A DNA stretch of 64,000 nucleotides from Pseudoalteromonas piscicida (GCF_002208135.1 NZ_CP021646.1:3363501-3427500); one strand, 5' to 3'; positions 1-10,095 are shown, counted from the stretch's first letter. Notes: a model not told the origin generated them from the sequence alone. Numbers and translations: made by a program.

Positions 1-108
1 CTTTGCTTGTTCAAATACGCTGATTTGATAACGCTCAGCGAGCATCAACGCGGCGATGCGCCCTGTTAAGCCAAAACCCAAGATAGCAACACGTGCATGA
101 GTAGACAT
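1..108 (-). CDS. FAD-dependent oxidoreductase, N-terminal fragment (thiO-like)
   Basis: Only the first 36 codons are in the window; the gene runs off the left edge. The peptide starts MSTHARVAILGFGLTGRIAA and continues with an LAERYQISVFEQ-type second strand. This is the dinucleotide-binding beta-alpha-beta fold (GxGxxG-like GFGLTG) that opens FAD amino-acid oxidases. It lies just downstream of thiC on the same strand, so glycine oxidase ThiO, which supplies the imine for thiazole synthesis, is the natural guess. That assignment rests on context; the visible part shows only an FAD/NAD-binding start. A small repeat element separates it from thiC. Confidence 0.55.
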   Translation of the reverse strand, partial: MSTHARVAILGFGLTGRIAALMLAERYQISVFEQAK

Positions 109-169
109 AGCTACACTCCTAAAATTAGCCACCCGACGGGGATCAAGGTGGCTATGATGGGATGAGTTA

Positions 170-377
170 TACCAATTTGCTTTATTAAGTGATCTAATTT
201 TGAGGCAAGAAAATCTTGTCGATAACACCGCTTCCGCGTCCTGCTCACGCCGAGGTACCTACGTCCTGTAGGCAAGGCAAAAGTTTTGCTATTTAGTTGT
301 TCTAAATAAGAAACTTTTAACGCAGTTAGCGTCAGATTTGCTCCCTCAAATTGAGCAAGTATTAAGACAAAGTGGTA

Positions 378-380
<3 letters not shown>
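170..380. repeat. MITE-like terminal-inverted-repeat element, copy 1
   Basis: About 210 bp bounded by imperfect inverted ends: left taccaatttgctttatt, right end on the other strand taccactttgtcttaat (13 of 17 match). The interior (gatct..ttttgaggc, aaaatcttgtcgataac, ttgctatttagttgttctaaat, aacgcagttagcgtc, aattgagcaagtattaagac) recurs at 61177-61336. This copy has about 52 bp extra at 227-278 containing a cctac/gtagg hairpin. It carries no gene. It fills the space between thiC and the thiO-like gene, and its right end overlaps the thiC stop codon. Confidence 0.8.
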
Positions 381-2426
<2,046 letters not shown>

Positions 2427-2462
2427 CTATTGCTACAGACAAACGCAGCGCGTTTGCTGTCT

Positions 2463-2575
2463 TGTTCCCTACGCAGGCATTAACCTGATCAGGTCCACGG
2501 ATCCCGCAAAAAGCGATCTCAGCCCGAATATCTGCAAACAATTTTGCTGCAAAAACTCAAGGCACTCCGACAAGT
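2463..2575 (-). promoter_or_regulatory. TPP riboswitch (thi box) upstream of thiC
   Basis: Read on the minus strand, the leader holds the conserved thi-box pieces in order: ggagtgcc, gggctgaga, then gacctgatcaggttaatgcc and gcgtagggaa. The region between the first two is an extended P3-like arm. These match the TPP aptamer core (CUGAGA and ACCUGAU...GCGUAGGGAA). About 130 nt separate the aptamer from thiC; they include a gcaaacgc/gcgtttgt hairpin near 2440 that could be part of the expression platform. Binding of TPP should lower thiC expression. Confidence 0.93.
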
Positions 2576-2647
2576 AACGAATTAGCGCCAGTCTACTTGC
2601 TAACACGAAAGCTCGCAAGCACTGACACTGGAATTCTTATTTTCAGC

Positions 2648-3067
2648 TTATTGTTTAATAAAACTAAACTGAGGTTTTCCTTTTAAGGTCAACTTATTAG
2701 CATTTACTTCAAGCAAGACGCCAATTTGTAATTGGTTAATAAGCTGTGATTCAACCTGAGCGATTTCTTCACCACAGTACTTACGTGTCATGCCTAAGTT
2801 TTTAACTTTTAGCTGTCCTTCGACAATTTCGCCTTCACCAAAAAAGCGATTACAACCCGCAAAACCATTGACTTGTAGCGCATCGATAAAGCGAATATTA
2901 ATCGGCTTTTTACCAAGCCCAGCGTCTGATTGCAATTGCGCAATATTTTGGCCATTAATACTCTGTAACTGCCAAGCGGAATACTTAAGCGCTTCCGTGT
3001 CTACCTTCCCTGTTGATATACATCCACTAAGCGCCATTATTGCGCCGATTATGCTGATGAATTTCAT
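2648..3067 (-). CDS. META domain lipoprotein (HslJ-like)
   Basis: 139 residues. The N-terminus MKFISIIGAIMALSGCIS is a lipoprotein signal with lipobox LSGC, so the mature protein should be lipid-anchored. The rest fits the META/HslJ domain: a W near the start (SAWQLQSING), then NGFAGCNRFFGEG and LGMTRKYC with the paired cysteines typical of the family. HslJ is linked to outer-membrane stress and novobiocin resistance in E. coli, but no biochemical activity is known. It stands alone between thiC and a thioesterase gene. Confidence 0.8.
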   Translation of the reverse strand: MKFISIIGAIMALSGCISTGKVDTEALKYSAWQLQSINGQNIAQLQSDAGLGKKPINIRFIDALQVNGFAGCNRFFGEGEIVEGQLKVKNLGMTRKYCGEEIAQVESQLINQLQIGVLLEVNANKLTLKGKPQFSFIKQ

Positions 3068-3192
3068 GGTAAACCATCTATTTTATGCCCTGAGTTTATT
3101 ATAACGTTTCAAGACACAAAAATAGCAGTAAAATTCTGTAAAAATCACTCAATTGAGTATTTTACCGTCGCCATGTTTACATATCGTGGTAG

Positions 3193-3582
3193 TTAATTAA
3201 ATAAGTGCGTAATAGCGTCTGGTAAAAACGGTCTACCGCGCTCATTCACCGAAGTCCCTGTCACCACAGCATCAAGCATGAGCTTATTGTCATTCGCTCT
3301 TATCACTTTTTGCTTAAATGCGAATTTTACTCTGCTTTCACGCTCAAGTGCGACTTCAACATAAAACTCATCGCCTGGACGTAACGAGTCTTTGTAATTC
3401 ATTTCGCTACGAATAACGACTAAGTTCACTTTTTGCTCTGCAAGCGCTGCAAAATCAACGTTATTCGCCAATAAAAACTCATGCCTTGCATGCTCTAAAT
3501 AATTAAAATAGACGCTGTTATTAACTATTCCCTGTAAGTCACACTCGTAATCTCGTACTTTAAAATCGACTTTAAAACTCAT
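3193..3582 (-). CDS. Acyl-CoA thioesterase, 4-hydroxybenzoyl-CoA thioesterase-like
   Basis: 129 residues, the length of a single hotdog domain. The N-terminal stretch VRDYECDLQGIVNNSVYFNY followed by LEHARHEFL matches the 4HBT family pattern (D/E..G.V.N..Y..YfE.AR). Such enzymes hydrolyse acyl-CoA thioesters in the cytoplasm; the substrate cannot be read from sequence. It is divergent from the TonB-dependent receptor gene, with about 110 bp between the two starts. Confidence 0.8.
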   Translation of the reverse strand: MSFKVDFKVRDYECDLQGIVNNSVYFNYLEHARHEFLLANNVDFAALAEQKVNLVVIRSEMNYKDSLRPGDEFYVEVALERESRVKFAFKQKVIRANDNKLMLDAVVTGTSVNERGRPFLPDAITHLFN

Positions 3583-3693
3583 ATCAGACCTATTTGTTTA
3601 ACATTTGCGGGCTAACATATAACACAATTTCACTGTCAACTGGTCTGGCTTTTGTTAAACTGTGCCCAATTAAAAATGGGACAAAGATTAAGC

Positions 3694-5772
3694 ATGAAGT
3701 TAAAACTCTCTACGATCACCTTGGCACTGCTGCCATTTTTCTCTCATCAGGTACTTGCTGAAGATAACCTAGAAACCATTGTCGTCACTGGCGATTTTCA
3801 GAATGAAACTATCCAAACATTAAGTGCAAGCGCTTCGGTGGTTGACGAACTCACTATCGCTAAGCGTGGTGCGCAATATTTAGATGAGATACTAGGTGCC
3901 ACCGCTAACGTTAACTTTACGGCAGGTGCGTCTCGTGGTCGCTTTATGCAAATCCGTGGTATCGGCTTACGTTCACAGTTTGTTGATCCTATTTATCCCA
4001 GCGTTGGCTTATTAATTGACGGTATTAATTATTCAGGATTAGGCGCAAGTGCGCTGCTTTTTGATACTGAATCAGTGATAGTGTATCGCGGCCCTCAAGG
4101 CACTAAATTCGGTTCAGATGCTTTAGCAGGAATCGTTGAAGTAAATACCCAAGCCGCCACCACAGCGCCATCATTAAAAGTGAAGTTAGGCGCAGGTAAT
4201 TACGGTAGTTATGAAGCAGGCCTTGCTGCGGGCACAGGATTGAGCGACGACACCGCTGTGCGCGTCAGCCTTTATCAGCGAGAGTCTGACGGTTACGTAG
4301 ATAACCTCTACCTAAACAAACCCACTCAGCAACAAGACGAGCAAGTAGCAAGAGTGAAACTTAACTCTCAAGTGAGCGACAACCTCGCACTAGAGTTCGC
4401 TTATCACCATATTGATACTGAAAACGGGTACGACGGTTTTACCTTGGATAATTCACGTAACAGCGTCGCTGATACCCCGGGCCAAGACAACCTCAGCTCC
4501 GATGCGTTTTCACTACGCGGAATTTACACTCGCTCAGACTTATTCAATGTTGAATTTAAAGTATCTGGGCTAGATGCTGATACTTTATATAGCTACGACG
4601 AAGATTGGGTATGTAACGACGCAGCTCAACCAGCGCTATGTGCAGCAGGTTTGCACCCAGAAGGATACAGCTCAACCGATGCCTACGAGCGTAGCCATGA
4701 AAATGGCAACATAGAGTTTTTAATCAAAGATAAACAAAATGACTGGGTGGTAGGTGTTTTTGCAAAGCGTAACGATGTTGATTTGACCCGTCATTACACT
4801 TGGCTTGAGAACCCATTTACGTCAGCATACACCGTAGAAAGTAGAGCAGTTTTTGGTCAATACGTACATCACCTATCTGACAAAACCCGTCTTATCGGTG
4901 GCCTTCGCGCGGAGCAATATGATGCTGACTATTTAGATAGTAACGGCTTTACCATTGAAACCGATGATGTAATGTGGGGCGGAAAAGTTGCACTTGAATA
5001 TCAAGTTGTACCGCGCACGATGATCTACACCAGCCTTACTCGCGGTTACAAAGTCGGCGGTGTAAACGGCGAAGCACTGGCAAAAGCCAAAGATGAAGGT
5101 TTAAACATTCCGGCCGAACACCATTACTTTGACCCTGAGTATGTTTGGAACGCTGAGTTTGGCGTAAAAGGTGAATCTGAAGACAAACGTCACCTTGTGC
5201 GGGTTACCGCTTTTTATATGCAACGCGATGATATCCAGTTAAAGCAATGGCAAGTTTCTAACCAGCAATTTGCAGGCTACATCGACAACGCCAGTAAAGG
5301 CAGTAACTACGGCCTAGAAGTTGAAGGCAACCTACAATACACGGACCGCCTTGGTTTTAGCTATAGCGCAGGCTATTTAGAGACCGAGATTGAAGACTTT
5401 GTGGCTGCCAGTGGCCTCAACCTTGATGGTCGCGACCAAGCACAAGCGCCAAATTATCAATACTCGTTTGCCGTCAATTACGAGTTAATGGATAACCTAG
5501 TGGTTGAATTAGGTGTGGAAGGCAAAGACAACTATTACCTCTCGGATAGTCACAACGAGCAAGCGCGTAATCATAACCTGATCAACGCAAGCCTTAGTTA
5601 CTATGGTGACAACTGGTCATTAACGGCTTGGGGTAGAAATCTTGCAGACGAAGACATTGTGGTACGTGGCTTTAGGTTTGGTAATAATCCACTAGACGGC
5701 TGGCAAGACAATACCTATGTACAGTACGGCGAGCCGCGCGTTTATGGTCTAAGTTTTACTTACGAACTGTAG
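3694..5772 (+). CDS. TonB-dependent outer-membrane receptor
   Basis: About 692 residues from the ATG at 3694. A start at 3652 would put 14 hydrophilic residues ahead of the signal peptide, so the internal ATG is preferred. Signal peptide MKLKLSTITLALLPFFSHQV with likely cleavage after VLA. A TonB box (ETIVVTG) follows, then a plug domain (GRFMQIRGIGLRSQF, VYRGPQGTKFGSDALAGIVEV) and a beta-barrel ending in an aromatic-rich strand (VYGLSFTYEL). It would import an iron complex, vitamin or other scarce nutrient through the outer membrane. The ligand is unclear, and no Fur box or transport partner is evident nearby. Confidence 0.92.
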   Translation: MKLKLSTITLALLPFFSHQVLAEDNLETIVVTGDFQNETIQTLSASASVVDELTIAKRGAQYLDEILGATANVNFTAGASRGRFMQIRGIGLRSQFVDPIYPSVGLLIDGINYSGLGASALLFDTESVIVYRGPQGTKFGSDALAGIVEVNTQAATTAPSLKVKLGAGNYGSYEAGLAAGTGLSDDTAVRVSLYQRESDGYVDNLYLNKPTQQQDEQVARVKLNSQVSDNLALEFAYHHIDTENGYDGFTLDNSRNSVADTPGQDNLSSDAFSLRGIYTRSDLFNVEFKVSGLDADTLYSYDEDWVCNDAAQPALCAAGLHPEGYSSTDAYERSHENGNIEFLIKDKQNDWVVGVFAKRNDVDLTRHYTWLENPFTSAYTVESRAVFGQYVHHLSDKTRLIGGLRAEQYDADYLDSNGFTIETDDVMWGGKVALEYQVVPRTMIYTSLTRGYKVGGVNGEALAKAKDEGLNIPAEHHYFDPEYVWNAEFGVKGESEDKRHLVRVTAFYMQRDDIQLKQWQVSNQQFAGYIDNASKGSNYGLEVEGNLQYTDRLGFSYSAGYLETEIEDFVAASGLNLDGRDQAQAPNYQYSFAVNYELMDNLVVELGVEGKDNYYLSDSHNEQARNHNLINASLSYYGDNWSLTAWGRNLADEDIVVRGFRFGNNPLDGWQDNTYVQYGEPRVYGLSFTYEL

Positions 5773-5780
5773 TAAGACCC

Positions 5781-5810
5781 GTTTATCGTCTATTACACTA
5801 GACGATAAAC
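5781..5810 (+). terminator. Hairpin after the TonB receptor gene
   Basis: Perfect 10-bp stem gtttatcgtc/gacgataaac with a 10-nt loop, nine bases after the receptor stop. No T tract follows on the plus strand, so it may act as a weak terminator or an mRNA-stabilising stem. Confidence 0.45.
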
Positions 5811-5828
5811 GCGCACAAAAAAGAAAAA

Positions 5829-5863
5829 GGGGGAACGTAAAATTAGAGTAAAACGTTCCCCCT
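5829..5863 (-). terminator. Rho-independent terminator for the small gene at 5.9 kb
   Basis: Stem gggggaacgt/acgttccccc with an A/T-rich loop. Reading the minus strand, it is followed by a T-rich tail (tttttcttttttg), so it ends the minus-strand transcript of the 77-residue gene just upstream. Confidence 0.75.
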
Positions 5864-5898
5864 CACCGCAAAAACTCAAAAAGCAATTACCATTTTAG

Positions 5899-6132
5899 TT
5901 ACTCCATGCTTGGGGCACTGGAATACACCAACTCAACCAGATTATTCATCGTTTTTGACTTCTGCATGTAAGCCTTTTCCATATGGGCAAGCTCTTGCAG
6001 TTCAAACAAGGTTGTTTCCACCAGTGCTAACCATTTGGTTGTGGTGTCTGGCACATCGTTACCCTGCCTTGCCGCCTTCTTGAGGGCATCGTAATAAATC
6101 GTTAAGTCATGATATTGGCGTAGATAATCCAT
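5899..6132 (-). CDS. Small conserved-looking protein of unknown function
   Basis: 77 residues from the ATG at 6132, chosen because GGAGAG lies four bases upstream; an ATG five codons earlier lacks a site. The product is almost entirely amphipathic helix (MDYLRQYHDLTIYYDALKKA, then WLALVETTLFELQELAHMEK). It has no signal peptide or membrane segment. It has its own terminator and a good ribosome site, which support a real gene. I do not recognise a family; a small helical cytoplasmic protein is all that can be said. Confidence 0.6.
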   Translation of the reverse strand: MDYLRQYHDLTIYYDALKKAARQGNDVPDTTTKWLALVETTLFELQELAHMEKAYMQKSKTMNNLVELVYSSAPSME

Positions 6133-6475
6133 ATTGCTCTCCAACATGTCACTTTATTTCACACTAAAGTAACAAAAGCTTCGAGCAAAAATCTGCGCGA
6201 AGAAAACTTTTTTGAATTTATTTGTAAATTAATTAAAAACGCCAGCACCATCATGGCAACACCTCAGTTAAATAATGAGTTACTCATCTCAGGCTTCGCC
6301 TAAAAAATCGAGCGAAGATTAATTAAATGCAACAAAATGTTCATTTTTAGACTGAATACACTTGAAAAAGAAATTTTCTACGATAGACTCGTGTTTACGG
6401 TTTAGATACAAAAATGCAACTTAGTTAAGCGAACAATAGAGACAAGCAAATAGCATACATCCGGCTATATAGGGA
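6133..6475. other. Intergenic region without a recognised gene
   Basis: About 340 bp of A/T-rich sequence between two divergent genes. It contains a weak cttcgc/gcgaag inverted repeat near 6294-6317 and presumably both promoters. I see no tRNA, riboswitch or supported reading frame. Confidence 0.5.
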
Positions 6476-6829
6476 TTGATGCTGTTTGTGATGCGAGTGC
6501 GACAGGCAAAAAGGATTGAGTTGGTGGGGAAATTTGATAAGCGCTTTACAGGAGACGACCTGCGCCGCATGCGCAAAGTCGCCGGCAAAACCACGCAAGA
6601 AATGGCTAACTTGGTCGGCGTGGAGCGTGGCACTTACGAAAACTATGAAAAAGGCGTAAGCAAATTTCCCTACGAATACTTTGAAGTATGGTGCGACGCC
6701 TGCGGCATCAACCTTAATCCACTTAGAGAACAAATCCTTGCCTTAAGAGACAAAATTGACGATGCCAAATTATGGCGCAAGTCTCCAACACCACGAAATA
6801 GCAAATCAAGTAACGAGGATAACGGCTAA
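6476..6829 (+). CDS. Cro/C1-type (XRE) helix-turn-helix regulator
   Basis: 117 residues. Residues about 24-65 form a helix-turn-helix domain: GDDLRRMRKVAGKTTQEMA, NLVGVERGTYENYEKG, then SKFPYEYFEVWCDACGINL. The C-terminal 35 residues are charged and probably disordered. The start is uncertain (ATG 6476, or ATG 6491 after a GTG); 6476 is preceded by AGGGA. It is the first gene of an accessory-looking group with the double-glycine repeat protein and membrane protein downstream, and is a reasonable candidate for their regulator. That role is inference from position only. Confidence 0.75.
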   Translation: MMLFVMRVRQAKRIELVGKFDKRFTGDDLRRMRKVAGKTTQEMANLVGVERGTYENYEKGVSKFPYEYFEVWCDACGINLNPLREQILALRDKIDDAKLWRKSPTPRNSKSSNEDNG

Positions 6830-6869
6830 TGAAAGACGCGCACTTTCATCGCCCCTCATTAAAATGGCA

Positions 6870-6926
6870 AACAATAAAGTTACGAATAAGGTCTATTTGC
6901 AACACGATGTTTTCAACTTTATTGTT
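6870..6926. repeat. 12-bp perfect inverted repeat upstream of the GG-repeat gene
   Basis: aacaataaagtt at 6870-6881 and aactttattgtt at 6915-6926, separated by 33 nt. It lies between the regulator gene and the GG-repeat gene, about 60 bp ahead of the latter's start. It could be a long-armed RNA hairpin in the leader or an operator pair. Confidence 0.7.
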
Positions 6927-6986
6927 AAGGAGTAAAGTGGAGTGGAAACTGAACACCGCAAAACTTAACTTAGAAAGGACGTCATT

Positions 6987-7436
6987 ATGCGCTTTTTTAT
7001 AAAAAATATAGCTAACCGACTCGTAACTTTAACAGCACTTTCCCAAAAACAAGCTAACAGGGTATCTGGTGGATCGCTTGGGCCAAAAGTAAAAGACCCA
7101 AAAGTCGAAAGTGACTCAGCAGCGCCAAGTAAACAATCATCACTTAGTGCTGATTCAGTTAATCAGGTGATTGGTGGCAGTACAGGAGGACAAGCTGATG
7201 ACCCTAAAGTACAAAACGATTCCATAACACCAAATAAAAAATCATCACTTAGTGCTGACTCAGTTAATCAGGTGATTGGTGGAAGCCATGCAGATAAAGG
7301 CGGCGATCCGAGAGTAAAAGGCGCAACAGTTCAATTAGATAAAAAGTCACCTCTAGAGGCTAGTTCATTCAATAAAGTGGTTGGAGGAAGTACTGGTGGT
7401 CAGGCTGAGGATCCAAGAGTAAAGGAAGGTGGCTAA
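6987..7436 (+). CDS. Double-glycine repeat protein, four 35-residue modules
   Basis: 149 residues, preceded by a strong GAAAGGA site. No family recognised. The double glycine recurs at residues 28-29, 63-64, 98-99 and 133-134, exactly 35 apart. Each is the centre of a module of the form S.L.A.S.N.V.GGS followed by DP(K/R)V (DP at 37, 72, 107, 142). The core (SLSADSVNQVIGGS) strongly resembles the tail of double-glycine leader peptides of class II bacteriocins and other C39-peptidase substrates, except that it occurs four times in one chain. The N-terminus (MRFFIKNIANRLVTLTALSQ) is basic and mildly hydrophobic. Linkers are polar and likely disordered. Whether it is processed into peptides is unknown; no C39 peptidase/ABC exporter is visible here. 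Confidence 0.7.
   Translation: MRFFIKNIANRLVTLTALSQKQANRVSGGSLGPKVKDPKVESDSAAPSKQSSLSADSVNQVIGGSTGGQADDPKVQNDSITPNKKSSLSADSVNQVIGGSHADKGGDPRVKGATVQLDKKSPLEASSFNKVVGGSTGGQAEDPRVKEGG
7068..7388 (+). repeat. In-frame 105-bp tandem repeats inside the GG-repeat gene
   Basis: Four degenerate copies with a 105-bp period. The two central cores (starting at 7137 and 7242) are nearly identical at DNA level (cacttagtgctga.tcagtta and onward), differing mainly at t/c and c/a third positions. This points to recent internal duplication of that pair. Confidence 0.85.
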
Positions 7437-7469
7437 GTTATGAAAACACAACAAAATAGAGAGGAATAA

Positions 7470-8126
7470 ATGAAGCGTTCTTGGTTTGTGTTGCTATTTT
7501 GTGTAGTCCTAGCCCTTATTTTTATCGGTTTGCACTATCAGTCTATAAATTCCCTGCATTTGTTATTTATGGGTAGCATAGCTATGACTAGCTTCTTCTT
7601 AAGAGGCCAAGAAAATATTAAGCATATTGTACTGATACTATTGGTGTTGAGCTTTATTGAATATGGTTTTTTTAATTACTTTATGAATCTTAACAAAGCA
7701 GGACTACCTGGCTATCAGACAAATGCATTCATATATAGCTTACACCTGATATGTGATTTTATTGCACTAGTGATTCTGAAGTACCGAGTTCGACTTTCCT
7801 TAAGGTATATGCGCTTTACTAATCCTGACAATTGGCGATCCATTTATATGACTTATGCTGACCCAATTCTATACGGTATTTTCTTTGCATTTGTATTGGT
7901 CGATTTAGCCGCTTTTGGTGAAAACTTGATTCGCTATATGGATCTCTTTTTTGGTGTGTCCGAAGAGGCATCTAAGCCCTTTTGGAGTTGGAGCTGGGTA
8001 TATAAAAACTACGAAATCCTAAAGTCGATTTTACTATCCTGTGTGATCACCACCCTACTGGCCACTATTTTTGTCGAACGGCAGCGCCCTGATACGCCAG
8101 ATGAGGAGTTAGATAGCGAATCTTAG
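7470..8126 (+). CDS. Polytopic membrane protein of unknown function
   Basis: 218 residues with about six hydrophobic segments (roughly 4-22, 30-46, 52-72, 88-104, 128-148, 183-203) and an acidic cytoplasmic-type tail (DTPDEELDSES). Preceded by GAGAGGAATAA, and 33 bp after the GG-repeat gene, so the two are probably co-transcribed. I recognise no transporter or protease motif. An immunity, export or membrane-anchor role for its partner is possible but unsupported by motif. Confidence 0.65.
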   Translation: MKRSWFVLLFCVVLALIFIGLHYQSINSLHLLFMGSIAMTSFFLRGQENIKHIVLILLVLSFIEYGFFNYFMNLNKAGLPGYQTNAFIYSLHLICDFIALVILKYRVRLSLRYMRFTNPDNWRSIYMTYADPILYGIFFAFVLVDLAAFGENLIRYMDLFFGVSEEASKPFWSWSWVYKNYEILKSILLSCVITTLLATIFVERQRPDTPDEELDSES

Positions 8127-8206
8127 TACTTTTACCATCCCCCATATAAGCGGGCACAGTCTTGCTCTATGCGCTTATATGACTACTTAGCAAGGAATTT
8201 CAGACA

Positions 8207-8238
8207 TTAAAAAAGGCGCTTGCGCGCCTTTTTTAATA
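8207..8238. terminator. Bidirectional terminator
   Basis: aaaaaaggcgc ttgc gcgcctttttt: an A tract, G/C stem and T tract in both directions. It serves the membrane-protein gene on the plus strand and speD on the minus strand, which converge here. Confidence 0.9.
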
Positions 8239-8255
8239 CCTCAATTTACCGCTGA

Positions 8256-9065
8256 TTATTCAGTTTCTGGTAAATTGCGACCGTAGAACACTTCCTGAAT
8301 TTCACGATTCAGCTTAAGACGAATTTCTTCCTCTTCGTCTGCATCTAAATCATCAGTACTAATTCCAAATAGATATGCATTTAGGTCTGTTTCCTTAAGC
8401 ATCATCTTAGTATGGAATAGGTTCTCTTGATACACGTTTACGTCTACCATGTGGTATGCGTCTTTAGTATCTTCCGTCATGTAATTCTGGATCGAGTGGA
8501 TTGCGTGGTCGATATAGTGTTTTACGCCGTTAACGTCACGAGTAAATCCACGAACACGATAGTCAATCGTCACCACATCAGACTCTAAAGAGTGAATTAA
8601 GAAGTTAAGCGCTTTAAGTGGAGAAATAATGCCACACGTTGAAACTTCGATATCTGCTCTAAAAGTACAGATGCCGTCATGTGGGTGCGCTTCAGGATAA
8701 GTATGAACACAGATGTGACTCTTATCCAAGTGTGCTACCACTGAATCAGGCAATGGACCTGGTGCTTCATTACTATCAAAAGTCTGTTGATCAACAGGCT
8801 CTTCTGATACTAAGATCGTCACACTCGCCCCTTGTGGTTCATAATCTTGACGTGCGATATTCAGTACGTTTGCACCGATGATATCCGTTACGTCTTTTAG
8901 AATATCCGTCAAACGATCAGCACTGTACTGCTCATCAATGTATTCTAGATATTCTTTACGTTGCTGCTCGGTCTTGGCGTAGCAAATATCGTAAATGCTA
9001 AAGCTTAAACTCTTAGTTAAGTTGTTAAAGCCATGGAGTTTAATTTTATCAAAGGGCTTGTTCAC
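8256..9065 (-). CDS. speD: S-adenosylmethionine decarboxylase proenzyme SpeD
   Basis: Makes decarboxylated SAM, the aminopropyl donor for spermidine. 269 residues, close to the 264 of the E. coli-type class. The diagnostic segment [14 protein letters not shown] contains Ser116, the predicted self-cleavage residue that becomes the pyruvoyl cofactor. [20 protein letters not shown] and [13 protein letters not shown] are also typical of the class. No speE is adjacent in the window. Cytoplasmic. Confidence 0.95.
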   Translation of the reverse strand: MNKPFDKIKLHGFNNLTKSLSFSIYDICYAKTEQQRKEYLEYIDEQYSADRLTDILKDVTDIIGANVLNIARQDYEPQGASVTILVSEEPVDQQTFDSNEAPGPLPDSVVAHLDKSHICVHTYPEAHPHDGICTFRADIEVSTCGIISPLKALNFLIHSLESDVVTIDYRVRGFTRDVNGVKHYIDHAIHSIQNYMTEDTKDAYHMVDVNVYQENLFHTKMMLKETDLNAYLFGISTDDLDADEEEEIRLKLNREIQEVFYGRNLPETE

Positions 9066-9150
9066 GATAGACCCACCTTAATACAAAAAATCTGCGCTGC
9101 AGAAACAAAAGTTCGCGGATTTTATACGAAAATAGCGCTATGAAAAAGCG

Positions 9151-9564
9151 TTATTTTTCGTCAATTTCAACCACTTCATGGCTATGCGTAATTTCTACTG
9201 CTTTTTCAAGCATTAATGCCACTGAACAATACTTTTCAGCGGATAAACTTACGGCTCTTTCTAGGTGTTTTTCAGAGACATTGCGCCCTTTCACCACGAA
9301 GTGTAAATTGATCTTGGTAAAAACCCGAGGAGCGCTTTCTGCGCGCTCTGCGGTTAACTTTACTTCCACGTCGGTAACATCCTGACGCGCCTTTTGTAGA
9401 ATGCTGACTACATCGACTGAAGAACAACATCCCGCTGACATTAATACCATCTCCATTGGACTTGGCGCTGCACTGTCTGAACCGGTATCAAATACCACAT
9501 TATGTCCCGACGCAGAGCGACCGATAAAGGTATCTCCTTCAACCCATTTTACGCTAGCTAACAT
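9151..9564 (-). CDS. OsmC-family protein, YhfA type
   Basis: 137 residues, very like E. coli YhfA: VKWVEGDTFIGRSASGHNVV near the start, APSPMEMVLMSAGCCSSVDV in the middle, LSAEKYCSVALMLEKAVEIT near the end. OsmC proteins are small homodimeric thiol peroxidases; the candidate cysteines are Cys46/Cys47 and Cys113. YhfA itself has no settled function. It follows the DUF3802-like gene on the same strand with about 100 bp between. Confidence 0.88.
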   Translation of the reverse strand: MLASVKWVEGDTFIGRSASGHNVVFDTGSDSAAPSPMEMVLMSAGCCSSVDVVSILQKARQDVTDVEVKLTAERAESAPRVFTKINLHFVVKGRNVSEKHLERAVSLSAEKYCSVALMLEKAVEITHSHEVVEIDEK

Positions 9565-9668
9565 AGTTATCCTCTATAACGCATAACACCGCCAAATGGC
9601 GGTGTATCTTAAACCTAGAATTGCCTCTAAGTGTGTTTGTCTACACTGTCGATAGTGATTGTGCCAAG

Positions 9669-10004
9669 CTATACAGCAGAATCAAACAGGTTTTTGACCA
9701 AACCTGCGAATTCTTTGATAAATTCTTTTTGTTCTACGGTGACACGTCTATCAACAACACTTGATAGCACTTCTTGTAAGTCATACACAATGCCATCTAC
9801 CTCACGCACAATCATGCTACGCTGCTCTGTAGATAACTCGGTGTGCTGCTCGCATATACGGATAACGTTTTCAGCGATTACATCTTCGATTAATTCCATG
9901 ACTGTTGGAGCCCCTGGTTCAACCGTCCCAGACTTCTCAAACAAGGCTAAGTTTTGCGTCAAATACATGACTAAATCATCGTACCCTTGTTTATCTAAAA
10001 CCAT
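9669..10004 (-). CDS. DUF3802-like protein
   Basis: 111 residues from the ATG at 10004, preceded by GGTGAGC; an ATG ten codons upstream has its Shine-Dalgarno directly abutting and is less likely. The pattern GYDDLVMYLTQNLALFE, then TVMELIEDVIAENVIRICEQ, then MIVREVDGIVYDLQEVL and FIKEFAGLVKNLFDSAV fits the small acidic DUF3802 family I remember from Shewanella and Vibrio. Function unknown. All-helical, no membrane segment. Family assignment is from memory of the pattern. Confidence 0.65.
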   Translation of the reverse strand: MVLDKQGYDDLVMYLTQNLALFEKSGTVEPGAPTVMELIEDVIAENVIRICEQHTELSTEQRSMIVREVDGIVYDLQEVLSSVVDRRVTVEQKEFIKEFAGLVKNLFDSAV

Positions 10005-10095
10005 ACTTTGCTCACCCGAACCTATCAAAGACATCTCCTATTGATTTAAGCAGAAAGTTTTTTCGATTGCTACTTTTGTAGTCAAGTAGACACAA

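Noticed and set aside
6476..6829. Antitoxin of a toxin-antitoxin pair
   Set aside because: The adjacent genes encode a repeat protein and a membrane protein separated by 157 bp, without any recognised toxin.
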